A stretch of DNA of 64,000 bases from an uncultured Clostridia bacterium (GCA_944337235.1 CALVLK010000005.1:36984-100983); one strand, 5' to 3'. Shown: positions 37,444 to 47,033, counted from the first letter of the stretch. Notes: generated by a model from the sequence alone, not told the origin. Program-made: numbers and translations.

Positions 37444-39813
37444 TTATTCACCGTCCGGCGTCTCGTCGGAAGCGGGTGCTTCGGTCTCCTCGGAAGCAGG
37501 TGTCTCGTCGGAAGCGGTCGCTTCAGCCTCCTCAGCGGGCTCTTCTTCGGAAGCAGGTGCTTCGTTCTCTTCAGCCCCGGCGTTCTCGCCCTCGTGCTCG
37601 ATCGCCATATCCGAGTAGACGTCGACATCTCTGTCGTCCGTCGTGTCGACGTAGAGCAGCTCGCTCTCGTCGCGCTGCAGGCGGCGCTTGCGGGCGCGCA
37701 GTACCAGGAATACCGCCACGCCGATGCCGATCACGACGACGGCGCAGCCGACGCCGATCAGCCACCATGCCCAGGTGGGAAGGCCCTCGTCCTCCTCCGT
37801 GACGGAGTAGTAACGCAGGAAGGTCTGCCAATAGCTTTCAAGCGCCTCGTGATCGCTGTCGTTCATCTCGCCGATGCGCGTCACGAAATAGGAATAGGTG
37901 CGATAGGAGTCCCCGTTTTCGTCGACAAACTCCGCCGCGTCGCCCGTCCCCTCGACATAGGCGCGGAACAGCTCCTGCTCGTCCTCGCCGTAGAGGTGGG
38001 TGTTCTGCCTGCCGTTTTCCACAGCGAAGGCGATGTTCTTGGCAAACAGCGTGCTGTCGTATTCCACATAGCCGTCCGCATTCAGCGTATAATCCTCGCT
38101 GTTGTAGTAGAACTGTGCGTCCTTGCCCATGTAGAAGTAATATTCAATCGCATTGGAGAGGTTTGCAAAATCGTCGTCGTCAAGCTGCGCCAGGTAGCCG
38201 TCATCGCCCACGATCTCTTCATAGCGCTCGTTGCGGTCTGCGAGATCGGCATTGTTCATGAGCGCGCCGTCCGCATCCGTGAGCGGAATGCAGGAGATAT
38301 AGTTGTACGACGTTTCGCTGTACGCCCGGGTATCGGCAAAGAACACATAGCCGTCCACCACTTCGTAATTGTACCAGTCGCTCGCGTGCTCCGCATCGAA
38401 CAGCGTCACGGGGCGATAGGGCTTGTTTTCGTCGTAATTGAGCAGCTTGTAGTCCTCTTCCGTTCCGTTGTACACGGCGCGGGCGATGGTGTTGCCCGTG
38501 GTGCCAGCCATCGTATAATAGACGTAGTCGTATGTGTTATCGGAGCTGTTGTCGAGGTACATCAGCGTCGCACCGCTGACGTCGCGCGCCACAAGCAGCG
38601 TATCCGCCACGCCCGTTCCGTCGTCGCGGACATCCGCACGGAAGAGATTGGAACCGTCAATATACAGATAGTGATGCGTGTCGTTTTCGATATAGAAGAG
38701 TGCGGAAGTGCTTGCGTATGTCGTATTCTGTGCGACTGCATCAAGCGAAGCGTTGCCCGAAATAGAGTTCCAGCCGCTGCCGAGGTTGCTCTCGCCGAGG
38801 TAGTACAGCCAGCCCGTCTCCCCCGTCGTGCTCGTTGCGGCAAGATCGGTCCGGGTGAAGTAGATGCCGTCGTTGGCATATGCCTGCAGCGTGTAGGCGT
38901 AACCCGCATAGGAGGCGGGCGTTACCCCCTCGGTGAGGTCGTGCGTGAACTGCGTGGGCGAATCCTGATAGAGGGCGCCGATGCCGTCGAGCACGATCGT
39001 TCCGAGGTTGGTGTACGGCGCTACGCCGTCGTTTGCCTCGAGATATTCCTCGCTGTAGGTGTATTCGTAGGGCGCCTCGGTCACGTCTGCGCGCACGCTG
39101 TAGATCTGATTGTAGCTGCGCTCGAGCGCGCCGTCGTTGTCGATGTCCACGGTGACGCCCATGGTGTAATAGATCGTGGGGTTGGTCTTGTCGGTGCTGT
39201 CGAGCACATACTCGCCGACGTCCGCCGCGAGCAGCGTATCCGCCCCCGTCTCGACGTTGTAAGAGTGAATGTCCGATCCGGAGATATATACGAGATAGAC
39301 GCCGTTCTCCGTTTCGACATAGCGGTAGATCGTGGCGTTGTCCTCGACGTTGAAATAGTCGCGGATATCAGAGCCGTCCAGCCGCGCGCTCTTGAAGCTG
39401 AGGTAGGTATTTTCGATCTCGCCGGAGGTGCTCCTGACGTTGTTGGGCGTTGCATAATACACTCTTTCGCCGTACAGGAAAATACCTGCGGTATAGTCGG
39501 CGGCGACCATGAGCGAAGGAATGACGGTCTCTGCCGTGTTGTTCCCCAGCGCGAGATCACTCTTGGCGATGCGCATCAGCGCGCCCTTGACGGGCGTACC
39601 GTAGGTGTTGTCGGAGGTGTACGTATCGACGCCGTTGATGAAATAGAAGTAATTTCCCTTCTCTACGACAAATCCGCCGTTTGAACTTACCTCGCCCGAA
39701 ATATCCCCCGAGAGCGGAGTGAACGAAGTGGTGCAGGCGGGCAGCGCAAACACGCTCACCGACAATGCGGCAGCCGCCAGTAAAGTCAATAATTTCTTGG
39801 GCATTTTACGCAT
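37444..39813 (-). CDS. Large lipoprotein, beta-propeller-like, with C-terminal membrane helix
   Basis: 789 residues. Lipobox VFALPAC (Cys27). A long extracellular part of repeated beta-rich segments (NYFYFING, DGIYFTRTD, HHYLYIDGSNLFRAD, GYVFFADT) resembles DUF5050-type propeller repeats. A single membrane helix (WAWWLIGVGCAVVVIGIGVA) is followed by a basic stop-transfer and a cytoplasmic tail with Glu/Ala/Pro/Ser repeats (PASEEEP type). Two-end membrane attachment is unusual for a lipoprotein. Start at 39813 with AAGGGA; a second ATG three codons later is possible. Confidence 0.75.
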   Translation of the reverse strand: MRKMPKKLLTLLAAAALSVSVFALPACTTSFTPLSGDISGEVSSNGGFVVEKGNYFYFINGVDTYTSDNTYGTPVKGALMRIAKSDLALGNNTAETVIPSLMVAADYTAGIFLYGERVYYATPNNVRSTSGEIENTYLSFKSARLDGSDIRDYFNVEDNATIYRYVETENGVYLVYISGSDIHSYNVETGADTLLAADVGEYVLDSTDKTNPTIYYTMGVTVDIDNDGALERSYNQIYSVRADVTEAPYEYTYSEEYLEANDGVAPYTNLGTIVLDGIGALYQDSPTQFTHDLTEGVTPASYAGYAYTLQAYANDGIYFTRTDLAATSTTGETGWLYYLGESNLGSGWNSISGNASLDAVAQNTTYASTSALFYIENDTHHYLYIDGSNLFRADVRDDGTGVADTLLVARDVSGATLMYLDNSSDNTYDYVYYTMAGTTGNTIARAVYNGTEEDYKLLNYDENKPYRPVTLFDAEHASDWYNYEVVDGYVFFADTRAYSETSYNYISCIPLTDADGALMNNADLADRNERYEEIVGDDGYLAQLDDDDFANLSNAIEYYFYMGKDAQFYYNSEDYTLNADGYVEYDSTLFAKNIAFAVENGRQNTHLYGEDEQELFRAYVEGTGDAAEFVDENGDSYRTYSYFVTRIGEMNDSDHEALESYWQTFLRYYSVTEEDEGLPTWAWWLIGVGCAVVVIGIGVAVFLVLRARKRRLQRDESELLYVDTTDDRDVDVYSDMAIEHEGENAGAEENEAPASEEEPAEEAEATASDETPASEETEAPASDETPDGE

Positions 39814-39893
39814 AAGATATTTCCCTTCATCTGAAATGAACGTGCGCGGCACCCGTACGGATGCAGACACGCCGTTCTAACGATACGCTATCA

Positions 39894-39922
39894 ATTATAT
39901 ACTAAATCATGGGTTTTGGCAA
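39894..39922 (-). promoter_or_regulatory. Promoter of the 37444 lipoprotein gene
   Basis: TTGCCA, 17 bases, TATAAT. The -35 lies in the centre of the 39908-39935 palindrome. Confidence 0.75.
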
Positions 39923-39935
39923 TCAAAAACCCATG
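39908..39935. promoter_or_regulatory. Operator-like palindrome over the -35
   Basis: CATGGGTTTT and AAAACCCATG separated by 8 bases, centred on the -35 of the 37444 promoter. Confidence 0.55.
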
Positions 39936-39982
39936 AAGAAGTGACTTTTCTTTGAGAAAATTTGCATCCGGAGAGGCAATCT

Positions 39983-40186
39983 ATGGAAAAATTCGGCATT
40001 TTTGAACTGCTCGACGCCCTGAGCGCACTCACGGCGCCCGGCGCGCGGGAACAGGAGGAAAAACAGCCCGATCCCGCGCCGCAGCCCGCACCTGCACCCG
40101 CACCCGCGCCCAACGCCAACCGCGACGCGCTCGACGCCTTCCTGCGCCGCCACGAGGATATCCGGCGGCGCACCGACGGGCGGTAA
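39983..40186 (+). CDS. Small protein with Pro-Ala repeat linker
   Basis: 67 residues, function unknown. An N-terminal hydrophobic helix (EKFGIFELLDALSALTA), then a PAPAPAPAP-type linker, then a basic helix (ALDAFLRRHEDIRRR). GGAGAGG precedes the ATG by 6 bases. It ends 3 bases from the convergent esterase stop. The helix-linker-helix layout suggests a small adaptor or bridging peptide. Confidence 0.6.
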   Translation: MEKFGIFELLDALSALTAPGAREQEEKQPDPAPQPAPAPAPAPNANRDALDAFLRRHEDIRRRTDGR

Positions 40187-40189
40187 GGA

Positions 40190-41029
40190 TCAGACGTCTG
40201 AGACGGCAAACCCGCGCGCACGCAGCCAGTTTACGGCAAGCGGCACCCAGACGGCAAGGTGCGAAATGCCGGCAAGCCGCTCCGCGCGGTCCGTTTCGGC
40301 GCTGACCACGCTCACCCCGTGCCAGCCGCGCTCGAAGATGTGCAGCTCGAACGGCACGCCCGCGCGGCGGTATGCGCCCGCGAGCAGCATGGAGTTTTCC
40401 ACCGCGACGGCGTTGTCCTCGCCCGTGTGCCAGATGAAGGCGGGGGCGCTGTTGCGGTCGACGCAGCGCTCCAGGCTGAGCGCCTCCCGCAGCGTGCGGT
40501 CTCTGCCCGAGATCTCCTGCATGGACTCCTCGTTGGCGATGCCGTCCTGCGCCGTCACGACGGGGTAGGAGAGAATGACGGCGTCGGGAAAATTTTTGCC
40601 CTCGCCCAGCCGTTCGCGGATGAGCGCCTCGCCGCAGTGCACGGCGAGCATGCCGCAGAGATGCCCGCCCGCGGAAAATCCGATCGCCGCCACGCGGTCG
40701 GGATCGGCGCCGTACTCCTCGGCATGCGCGCGGATATAGCGCATCGCCATCGCCCCTTCCAGAAGCGGCACGGGGTACGCCGTCTTGACGGTGTATTCAA
40801 GCACGAACGCAACAAACCCCATGGACAGGAAGCGCAGCGCCACGGGCTCTTTTTCGCGCTCGGACGTCATCTGATAGCCGCCGCCCGGCAGAATGAGAAT
40901 GGCGGGGCGGCGCTTGGGGTCAAGATCCCCCCTCAGCTGCGGCGCATAGATCCGCAGCGTTCCCGCATGCCCCTTGGGTGCGGCGCAGGCGGGGAATGAT
41001 TCGTACAGGTCAATTTCGCGATAGAACAT
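40190..41029 (-). CDS. Alpha/beta hydrolase, acetylesterase-like
   Basis: 279 residues. ILPGGGYQ is the oxyanion-hole region. The nucleophile is Ser in GFSAGGH. The likely acid is Asp in HTGEDNAV and the likely histidine is in RGWHGVS. The pattern fits acetyl-xylan / carbohydrate esterase-type hydrolases (Axe/BD-FAE group). No signal peptide, so it acts inside the cell. Ribosome site GGGAGG. Substrate inferred from the family only. Confidence 0.82.
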   Translation of the reverse strand: MFYREIDLYESFPACAAPKGHAGTLRIYAPQLRGDLDPKRRPAILILPGGGYQMTSEREKEPVALRFLSMGFVAFVLEYTVKTAYPVPLLEGAMAMRYIRAHAEEYGADPDRVAAIGFSAGGHLCGMLAVHCGEALIRERLGEGKNFPDAVILSYPVVTAQDGIANEESMQEISGRDRTLREALSLERCVDRNSAPAFIWHTGEDNAVAVENSMLLAGAYRRAGVPFELHIFERGWHGVSVVSAETDRAERLAGISHLAVWVPLAVNWLRARGFAVSDV

Positions 41030-41051
41030 ATTGTTTCCTCCCGGTTGAAAT

Positions 41052-41087
41052 AAAACCCCGGCTGCATGCGCGGCCGGGGGATTTTTT
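41052..41087. terminator. Terminator of rplM-rpsI
   Basis: CCCCGGC/GCCGGGG stem with a TTTTATTT tail on the minus strand and a T run on the plus strand. Confidence 0.85.
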
Positions 41088-41088
41088 G

Positions 41089-41502
41089 TTATCTCTTGGA
41101 GAACTGAGGCGCTCTGCGTGCTTTTTTGAGACCGTATTTCTTTCTCTCTTTCACGCGCGGATCCCTGGTGAGGAAGCCTGCCTTCTTGAGTGCGGGGCGC
41201 GTTTCGGGCTCAGACACGAGCAGTGCCCGCGCAATGCCCAGGCGGATCGCACCTGCCTGACCGGTATGCCCGCCGCCGATGACGTTGACGAACACATCGT
41301 ACTTGTTCTCGGCGCCGACTTCCTTGAGCGGCTGATAGATGACGTATTGATCGGTGCCCATGGGGAAATAATCCTCAAGCGAGCGATCGTTGACGATGAT
41401 GGTGCCGGTGCCCGAAGGTACGAGACGAACGCGGGCGATCGCTTTCTTTCTGCGGCCGGTACCCCAATACTGCAATTTCTTCTTCAATGCTACTTTCGCC
41501 AT
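41089..41502 (-). CDS. rpsI: 30S ribosomal protein S9 (uS9)
   Basis: 137 residues. [14 protein letters not shown] near the N-terminus, [19 protein letters not shown] in the middle and the conserved basic tail ending QFSKR that reaches the P-site tRNA. Ribosome site GAGG. It lies 13 bases after rplM, the usual pairing. Confidence 0.98.
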   Translation of the reverse strand: MAKVALKKKLQYWGTGRRKKAIARVRLVPSGTGTIIVNDRSLEDYFPMGTDQYVIYQPLKEVGAENKYDVFVNVIGGGHTGQAGAIRLGIARALLVSEPETRPALKKAGFLTRDPRVKERKKYGLKKARRAPQFSKR

Positions 41503-41515
41503 GTTCTTACCTCAC

Positions 41516-41947
41516 TCAGAAAAGTTTCAGCTCTTCGGGCTGCTGTGCTGCGTGGTTGTGCTCTGCTCCCTTAAAGACCTTGAGCTTTTTGATCATCTGT
41601 CTGCCGAGGGAATTCTTCGGAAGCATGCCCCTGACCGCTTCGTAGACGGCAAGATCGCTCTTTTCCGCCATGAGCTTTCCGTAAGAGGTCTCTTTCAGCC
41701 CCCCGATATACCCGGTGTGATAGCGGTAAAATTTATCTTCGAGCTTTTTGCCCGTAAGAACGACCTTATCCGTATTGATGACAATGACATAATCGCCTGT
41801 ATCGACGTTGGGGGTGAAGGTGGGTTTGTTCTTCCCGCGCAGGATCGCCGCGACTTTGGAAGCGAGCCTTCCCAGAGGGATACCCGCACCATCGACAACG
41901 TACCACTTTCTCTCAACCGTCTGAGCATTTGCCATATAGGTTTTCAT
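41516..41947 (-). CDS. rplM: 50S ribosomal protein L13 (uL13)
   Basis: 143 residues with [30 protein letters not shown] and a typical [11 protein letters not shown] segment. Ribosome site AAGGAG. First gene of the rplM-rpsI operon, with an 80-base structured leader. Confidence 0.98.
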   Translation of the reverse strand: MKTYMANAQTVERKWYVVDGAGIPLGRLASKVAAILRGKNKPTFTPNVDTGDYVIVINTDKVVLTGKKLEDKFYRYHTGYIGGLKETSYGKLMAEKSDLAVYEAVRGMLPKNSLGRQMIKKLKVFKGAEHNHAAQQPEELKLF

Positions 41948-42029
41948 ATTTGTGTACTCCTTCCATACTTGCCTGATGATATGCTGATCGTTGCCGAAAG
42001 GTTGAACGGAGCCCTGTGGAACGATTTAC
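41948..42029 (-). promoter_or_regulatory. Putative L13-type autoregulatory leader
   Basis: The 5' UTR contains a closing stem ATCGTT/AACGAT (42020-42025 with 41987-41992) around a GC-rich internal hairpin. L13 leaders with feedback by L13 are known in Firmicutes. Assigned by position and stem, not by a model search. Confidence 0.45.
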
Positions 42030-42035
42030 CCCTTC

Positions 42036-42064
42036 ATTATAGGCGAACATTTTTGTTCCGTCAA
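42036..42064 (-). promoter_or_regulatory. Promoter of rplM-rpsI
   Basis: TTGACG, 17 bases, TATAAT on the minus strand. Confidence 0.88.
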
Positions 42065-42146
42065 GCTGTTTTGAGTTGAGATTTTAAGATTTTTTTCCGA
42101 AATCCTAAAAATTTTTCCCCGTTTTTTCGCCCCCGCACGCCCTTTT

Positions 42147-42710
42147 TCAGCCGATGGGGTCAAGTTTTTTTACGACGCGCGCAGGATTGCCCACGGCGAC
42201 GCTGTCAGAAGGGATGTCGTGCACGACCACGCTGCCCCCGCCGATGACGACGTTGCTGCCGATCGTCACGCCCGGCATCACCTTTACGCCGCCGCCGAAC
42301 CAGACCTCGCTGCCCACCGTGATGGGCCGCCCCACCTCTACCCCCGCGGCGCGCAGCTTGGCATCAAGGGGATGGTTGACGGAATAAAACCCGCACTGCG
42401 GCGCGATGAACACATTGTCGCCGAAGGTGATGGGCGCGCAATCCAGAAAGACGCAGTCGTAATTGGCAAAGAAGTTGTCGCCCGCGTGCATATTGAAGCC
42501 GTAGTCGATGCGGACGTTCTTTTCCACGACGGGATTTTTGCCGAGCGAGCCGAACAGCTCGCGCAGGATGCGCGTGCGGCGCTCCGTCTCTCGGCGCCCC
42601 GTCTCGTTGTATTCGTCGCACAGCTCCACGGCGCGCACGTGCGCGGCGAACACCTCGGGGTCGGAATAATCGTACAGCATTCCCGCCTTCATCTTCTCTA
42701 ATTCTGTCAT
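42147..42710 (-). CDS. maa: Maltose/galactoside O-acetyltransferase-type enzyme
   Basis: 187 residues. An N-terminal Mac domain (MKAGMLYDYSDPE) precedes a left-handed beta-helix of hexapeptide repeats (VWFGGGVKVMPGVTIGSNVV, IGGGSVVVHDIP). The catalytic histidine is in SVNHP. It transfers acetyl from acetyl-CoA to a sugar hydroxyl. GGAGAAG ribosome site. It is 70 bases downstream of alaS and may be the last gene of the T-box operon. Confidence 0.9.
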   Translation of the reverse strand: MTELEKMKAGMLYDYSDPEVFAAHVRAVELCDEYNETGRRETERRTRILRELFGSLGKNPVVEKNVRIDYGFNMHAGDNFFANYDCVFLDCAPITFGDNVFIAPQCGFYSVNHPLDAKLRAAGVEVGRPITVGSEVWFGGGVKVMPGVTIGSNVVIGGGSVVVHDIPSDSVAVGNPARVVKKLDPIG

Positions 42711-42780
42711 TGGTATCTTCTCCGTATGATATGCCCCCGGCGGCGGCTTTTTTCTTTATGCTCCGCGCCGCGGGAAATTT

Positions 42781-44601
42781 TTACTCCAGGACCGCCTTGA
42801 TCCTTCTGACGCCCGCCGAGGAGGACTGTTCCTTGACGATCTTAAAATGCCCCAGCTCGCCCGTGCGCGCAACGTGGGGGCCGCCGCACATCTCCTTGGA
42901 GAAGTCGCCGATGGAATAGGTCTTGACGACGTCGCCGTATTGGCTGTCGAACACGCCGACGAAGTGCTCCGCGCGTGCCTCGTCGAGGCTCATCTCGCGA
43001 TAGACGACGGGGATATCCTCGGCGATCTTTTCGTTGACGAGCGCTTCGACGGCTTTGATCTCCTCGGGGGTCATGGCACGCTCGAAATTGAAGTCGAAGC
43101 GCATGCGCTCGTCGTTGATGTTGCTGCCCTTCTGGTTGCAGTCGGGCGAGAGCACCTGTTTGAGCGCGGCGTTGAGCAGGTGCGTCGCCGTATGGTATCT
43201 GGTCGCCATCTGCGAATGGCTCTCCAGTCCGCCCTTGGCCTCGCCCGCATGCACGTCGCCGCGGCTCTTCTCCTGATGCTCTTTGAACGCTGCGTCAAAT
43301 CCCGCGCGGTCGACGCTCAGGCCGCGCTCCGCCGCCATCTCCTCGGTCAGCTCGAGCGGGAAACCGTATGTGTCGTACAGGCGGAACGCCTGCTTCCCGC
43401 CGATGCAGGTCTCGGGTACGAACGCGGGGTCCTTCTCCTTCATGAATGTGTTCTTGCGGGCGATGCCGTTGACGCATTTTTCAAACTCCGTCATGCCCTT
43501 TTCGAGCATGGTCTCGAAGCGTGCCGCCTCCTTGCCGATCTCCTCGAGGATATACGCCTTCTTTTCGATGAGAAGGGGATATGCCTCGCCGTACACCTCG
43601 TCGATGAACACCTCTGCGACGGCGCGCATGGAGGACGCCGGCTCGATGCCCAGCTGGCGGCAATAGCGGATGGCGCGGCGCATCAGGCGGCGCAAAATGT
43701 ATCCCGCGCCCGTATTGGAGGGCAGGATGCCGTTGACATCTCCGATGAGCATGACCGTCGTACGCGTATGATCGGCGATAATGCGCATTGCCCTGCGCAC
43801 GCCCTCCTCCGCGTCATACGCCCTGCCCGTGAGCGCCTCGAGCTTTGCGATTGCCCCCGAGAAGAGGTCGGTCTTGTAGCCGTCGTGCAGCCCGTTCAGA
43901 AAGAGCAGCATGCGGTCCAGCCCGAACCCTGTGTCGACGTTTTTGTGTTCGAGCGGCTCGTACCCCGTCTCCGTCTTGCGGTACTGCATGTAGACGTCGT
44001 TGCCGATCTCGACGTAATCGTCGGGGAATACGGACGCCTCCGCCGCGGGATCGATGGGGTAGAACCACTCGTTATCCGGCCCGCAGGGGGTGCCGACGGT
44101 GCCCTCGAGCTCCCACCAGTTGTCCGACTTGGGCAGGTAGAAGATATGCTCGGGGCGGATGCCGAGCGCCGCAAGCAGCCCCGCCGTCTCCTCGTCGCGG
44201 GGGGCGCTCTCGTTGCCCTCGAATACGGTGGAGCAGAGCTTGTCCTTATCGAGGCCGAACACCTCTGTCAGGAGCTCGAACGTCCAGGCGGTCTTTTCCT
44301 TCTTGAAATAGTCGCCCAGCGACCAGTTGCCCATCATCTCGAAGAAGGTGAAGTGCGAGGCATCGCCCACGCTTTCAATGTCCACCGTGCGCACGCAGCC
44401 CTGCACGTTGCACAGCCGCTTCTTGCCCGAGGGGTGCGGGGCGCCCAAGAGATAGGGCATGAGCGGCTGCATGCCCGCCACGTTGAACATGACCCCCGTG
44501 GAGCCGTCGCCGATGAGCGACACCGCGCCGATATCGAGATGCCCTTTGCTCTCGTAGAAGGAGAGCCATTTTTGTCTGAGTTCTTTGGATGTAATCTTCA
44601 T
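42781..44601 (-). CDS. alaS: Alanine-tRNA ligase, short form lacking the C-terminal domain
   Basis: 606 residues against about 870 for common bacterial AlaRS. The catalytic core (HTFFEMMGNWSLGDYFK-type motif, GPDNEWF, NVDTGFGLDRM) and the editing domain (HTATH; CGGPHVARTGELG) are complete. The chain ends right after the editing domain (SSAGVRRIKAVLE), and the DHHA1/C-Ala region is absent. There is no remnant in the 70 bases downstream, so it looks like a natural short form. It follows cysS by 28 bases under a Cys T-box. It may be a second AlaRS. Confidence 0.9.
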   Translation of the reverse strand: MKITSKELRQKWLSFYESKGHLDIGAVSLIGDGSTGVMFNVAGMQPLMPYLLGAPHPSGKKRLCNVQGCVRTVDIESVGDASHFTFFEMMGNWSLGDYFKKEKTAWTFELLTEVFGLDKDKLCSTVFEGNESAPRDEETAGLLAALGIRPEHIFYLPKSDNWWELEGTVGTPCGPDNEWFYPIDPAAEASVFPDDYVEIGNDVYMQYRKTETGYEPLEHKNVDTGFGLDRMLLFLNGLHDGYKTDLFSGAIAKLEALTGRAYDAEEGVRRAMRIIADHTRTTVMLIGDVNGILPSNTGAGYILRRLMRRAIRYCRQLGIEPASSMRAVAEVFIDEVYGEAYPLLIEKKAYILEEIGKEAARFETMLEKGMTEFEKCVNGIARKNTFMKEKDPAFVPETCIGGKQAFRLYDTYGFPLELTEEMAAERGLSVDRAGFDAAFKEHQEKSRGDVHAGEAKGGLESHSQMATRYHTATHLLNAALKQVLSPDCNQKGSNINDERMRFDFNFERAMTPEEIKAVEALVNEKIAEDIPVVYREMSLDEARAEHFVGVFDSQYGDVVKTYSIGDFSKEMCGGPHVARTGELGHFKIVKEQSSSAGVRRIKAVLE

Positions 44602-44629
44602 GATAATTTCTCCCGTTTTGTCCGAGTTC

Positions 44630-46021
44630 CTATATTTTTTCCAGCGTATAGCCCTCTTTGCTGTCCTTTACGGCATAGCCCATGCCCTTGAGTGTTTCGC
44701 GCAGCTCGTCTGACTTCGCCCAGTCCTTCGCCGCACGGGCGGCACGGCGCTCCTCTGCGACGGCACGCACTTCCTCGGGAATGTCCTCGTCCGCATTTTT
44801 ATCGTACGTCGCAAGATATTCGTGCGCGTCGCGCTTGAAGATGCCGAGCAGCGCATACGTCTTTCTGATCTGATTGGTCATGCGCCGCGCCCCGGGATCG
44901 TTTGCCTCGATGCGGCGGGCGACCTCTTTGAAGTAGCCGAACAGGTCGGAGAGGGCGAGCGCGGTATTGAAGTCGTCGCTCATCGCCTCGTCAAAGCGGC
45001 GGTCGATCTGCTCTTCGCCCCCCTCCTCGGCGGGGAACATCTCCTCGGCGCGGGCGATCAGGCGGTAGAAGCGCACGAGGTGCGCCTCGGCGTCGGGGAA
45101 GAGATTGTCTGTAATGTTGATGTCGCCGCGGTATCCGTAGGAAAGCAGCGCAAACTTGATCGCCTCGTTGGAATATTTTGCAAGGAGATCTTCCAGCAGC
45201 AGGCTGTTGCCCAGCGATTTGCTCATCTTCTGCCCGTTCACCTTGATCAGCCCGTTGTGCGTCCAGTATTTGGCGAACTGTTTGCCCGTGAGCGACTCCG
45301 TCTGCGCGATCTCGTTCTCGTGATGCGGGAAGATGAGGTCTCTGCCGCCGCCGTGGATGTCGATCTGATCGCCGAAGGCGACGCGATTCATCGCCGAGCA
45401 CTCGATGTGCCAGCCCGGCCTGCCCTTGCCCCAGGGGGAATCCCAGGAGATCTCGCCCTCCTTCGCCGCCTTCCACAGCGCAAAGTCATAGGGGTGGCGC
45501 TTGCAGTCGTCATTTTCCACGCGCACGCCGTCGAGCGAATCCTCCTTGTCTCTGCCCGAGAGCTGCCCGTAGGCGGGGAAGGTATCCACATCGAAGTACA
45601 CGTCGCCGTTGTCGGCGGCATAGGCATGTCCGCTCGCCACGAGCCGGCTGACAAAATCGATGATGGCGCCCATGTTCTCCGTCGCCTTCAGCCAGAGCGT
45701 CGGGTCGTCGATGTCCATTTTTCGCATAACGTCGTTGATTTTTTCGATCATCATGGCGGCATATCGGTCTGCGGGGATGCCCGTCTCCTTCGCGCGCGCG
45801 ATGATCTTGTCGTCGACGTCGGTATAGTTGCGGGCATACGTCACCGCATAGCCCTGCTTTTCGAGAAATTTGCGAAAGATATCGTAGAGCAGCGCCTGAA
45901 AGCCATGCCCCACATGCGCCTCGCCCGACACGGTGATGCCGCAGGCGTACATCTTCACCTTGCCCGCCTCGAGCGGGACAAACGTCTCTTTTCTTCTCGT
46001 CAGCGAATTGTAAATTTTCAT
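44630..46021 (-). CDS. cysS: Cysteine-tRNA ligase
   Basis: 463-residue class I synthetase. KMSKS is in [10 protein letters not shown] and zinc ligands are in GWHIECSAM and HHENEIAQ. The usual CGPTVYDxxHIGHAR start is altered to [16 protein letters not shown], retaining HxGH but replacing the Pro, Tyr and AR positions. The DALR-type C-terminal helical domain is present. It follows cysE by 26 bases. Confidence 0.95.
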   Translation of the reverse strand: MKIYNSLTRRKETFVPLEAGKVKMYACGITVSGEAHVGHGFQALLYDIFRKFLEKQGYAVTYARNYTDVDDKIIARAKETGIPADRYAAMMIEKINDVMRKMDIDDPTLWLKATENMGAIIDFVSRLVASGHAYAADNGDVYFDVDTFPAYGQLSGRDKEDSLDGVRVENDDCKRHPYDFALWKAAKEGEISWDSPWGKGRPGWHIECSAMNRVAFGDQIDIHGGGRDLIFPHHENEIAQTESLTGKQFAKYWTHNGLIKVNGQKMSKSLGNSLLLEDLLAKYSNEAIKFALLSYGYRGDINITDNLFPDAEAHLVRFYRLIARAEEMFPAEEGGEEQIDRRFDEAMSDDFNTALALSDLFGYFKEVARRIEANDPGARRMTNQIRKTYALLGIFKRDAHEYLATYDKNADEDIPEEVRAVAEERRAARAAKDWAKSDELRETLKGMGYAVKDSKEGYTLEKI

Positions 46022-46047
46022 ATCTGTTCTTCCCTTCGGGCGGCGCT

Positions 46048-46752
46048 CTATGCGTCCCCCTGCGTCTGATCCTCCGCGCTTTCTGCGGAAACGACCGCTT
46101 TTTTATGTAACGCTGTGTCAAATTCGTGACGCAGCGTCTGCAACTCCTCTTCCAGCTCGAACACGCGCTCGCGCAGGAAACACACCTCGCTCAGAATCGG
46201 ATCGCCCTTTTCGGGCAGAAGATCCTGCTTCTGTCCGCAGATACGCACGACCCGCCCGGGCACGCCCACCACGGTGGCATGCGGCGGGACCTCCTTCAGG
46301 ACGACCGCCCCCGCGCCGATCTTGGCGCCCTCGCCCACTGTAAAGCCGCCCAGGACCTTTGCGCCGCTCGAGATGGTGGCGTTGCGCCGTATCGTCGGGT
46401 GCCGCTTGCCCACCTGCTTGCCCGTGCCGCCCAAAGTGACGCCCTGGTAGATGACGACGCCCTCCTCCACCTCTGCCGTCTCGCCGATGACGACGCCCGC
46501 GCCGTGATCGATGAACACGCCGGGTGCGATCTTGGCGGCGGGGTGGATCTCGATGCCGGTCAGAAATTTGGCAAACTGCGACGCCATGCGCGCCAGCAGT
46601 TTGAGGTGCATGCGGTACAGGCGATTGGCAAAGCGATGCCACGAGAGCGCATGCACGCCCGAATAGGTCAGCCAGATCTCGAACTTGTTGCGTGCGGCGG
46701 GGTCGTTCGCCTTCGCCGCGGCGATATCCTTTCTCAGTCTTGCAAAAAACAT
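46048..46752 (-). CDS. cysE: Serine O-acetyltransferase
   Basis: 234 residues; makes O-acetylserine, the substrate for cysteine synthase. The SATase N-terminal helices are followed by a left-handed beta-helix with GIEIHPAAKIAPGVFIDHGA, GVTLGGTGK and KIGAGAVVLKEVPP. A C-terminal extension (LRERVFELEEELQTLR) looks like a coiled coil. First gene of the cysE-cysS-alaS operon behind a T-box. Confidence 0.95.
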   Translation of the reverse strand: MFFARLRKDIAAAKANDPAARNKFEIWLTYSGVHALSWHRFANRLYRMHLKLLARMASQFAKFLTGIEIHPAAKIAPGVFIDHGAGVVIGETAEVEEGVVIYQGVTLGGTGKQVGKRHPTIRRNATISSGAKVLGGFTVGEGAKIGAGAVVLKEVPPHATVVGVPGRVVRICGQKQDLLPEKGDPILSEVCFLRERVFELEEELQTLRHEFDTALHKKAVVSAESAEDQTQGDA

Positions 46753-46770
46753 AGCACCCCCAAAAGAGAC

Positions 46771-47027
46771 AAAAGGACGCCCCTTATTCTCATAAAGGCG
46801 TCCTTGGTTACGCGGTTCCACTCTACTTCGGGAATGCCCTGCCCTGCGGGCGGCATCCCCCTCTTATGCCCGATAACGGCGGGCAGCCGCGGACATTGCT
46901 CCGGCCTCAGGCGGAAGGGGCGCACCTTCACCGTCTGCCGCAGAGGCGCTTTCAGCCGCGACGCCCTTCTCTTTTCTGCGGTAAAAAACGGATACTCTTC
47001 CCTTTCCTCGGCAATCGTATTTTTGTT
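46771..47027 (-). promoter_or_regulatory. T-box riboswitch, probably tRNA-Cys
   Basis: The T-box sequence AGAGTGGAACCGCG is at 46811-46824. The following terminator is GGACGCC/GGCGTCC with TTTT (46771-46803). Stem III-like GCCGTTATCGGGC and the stem I GAAGAGTA bulge are also visible. A TGC Cys codon at 46922-46924 is a candidate specifier, in line with the cysE-cysS genes it precedes. Uncharged tRNA-Cys would favour antitermination. Confidence 0.9.
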
Positions 47028-47033
47028 TTTTGT

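Noticed and set aside
37500-37580. Short repeats at the 3' end of the 37444 gene, looked at as a possible CRISPR
   Set aside because: They encode a low-complexity Glu/Ala/Pro/Ser tail in frame. There are no spacers of constant length.
42044-42060. LexA-like dyad GAAC...GTTC in the rplM promoter spacer
   Set aside because: The half-sites are 6 bases apart instead of 4, so the site does not fit the DinR/LexA box.
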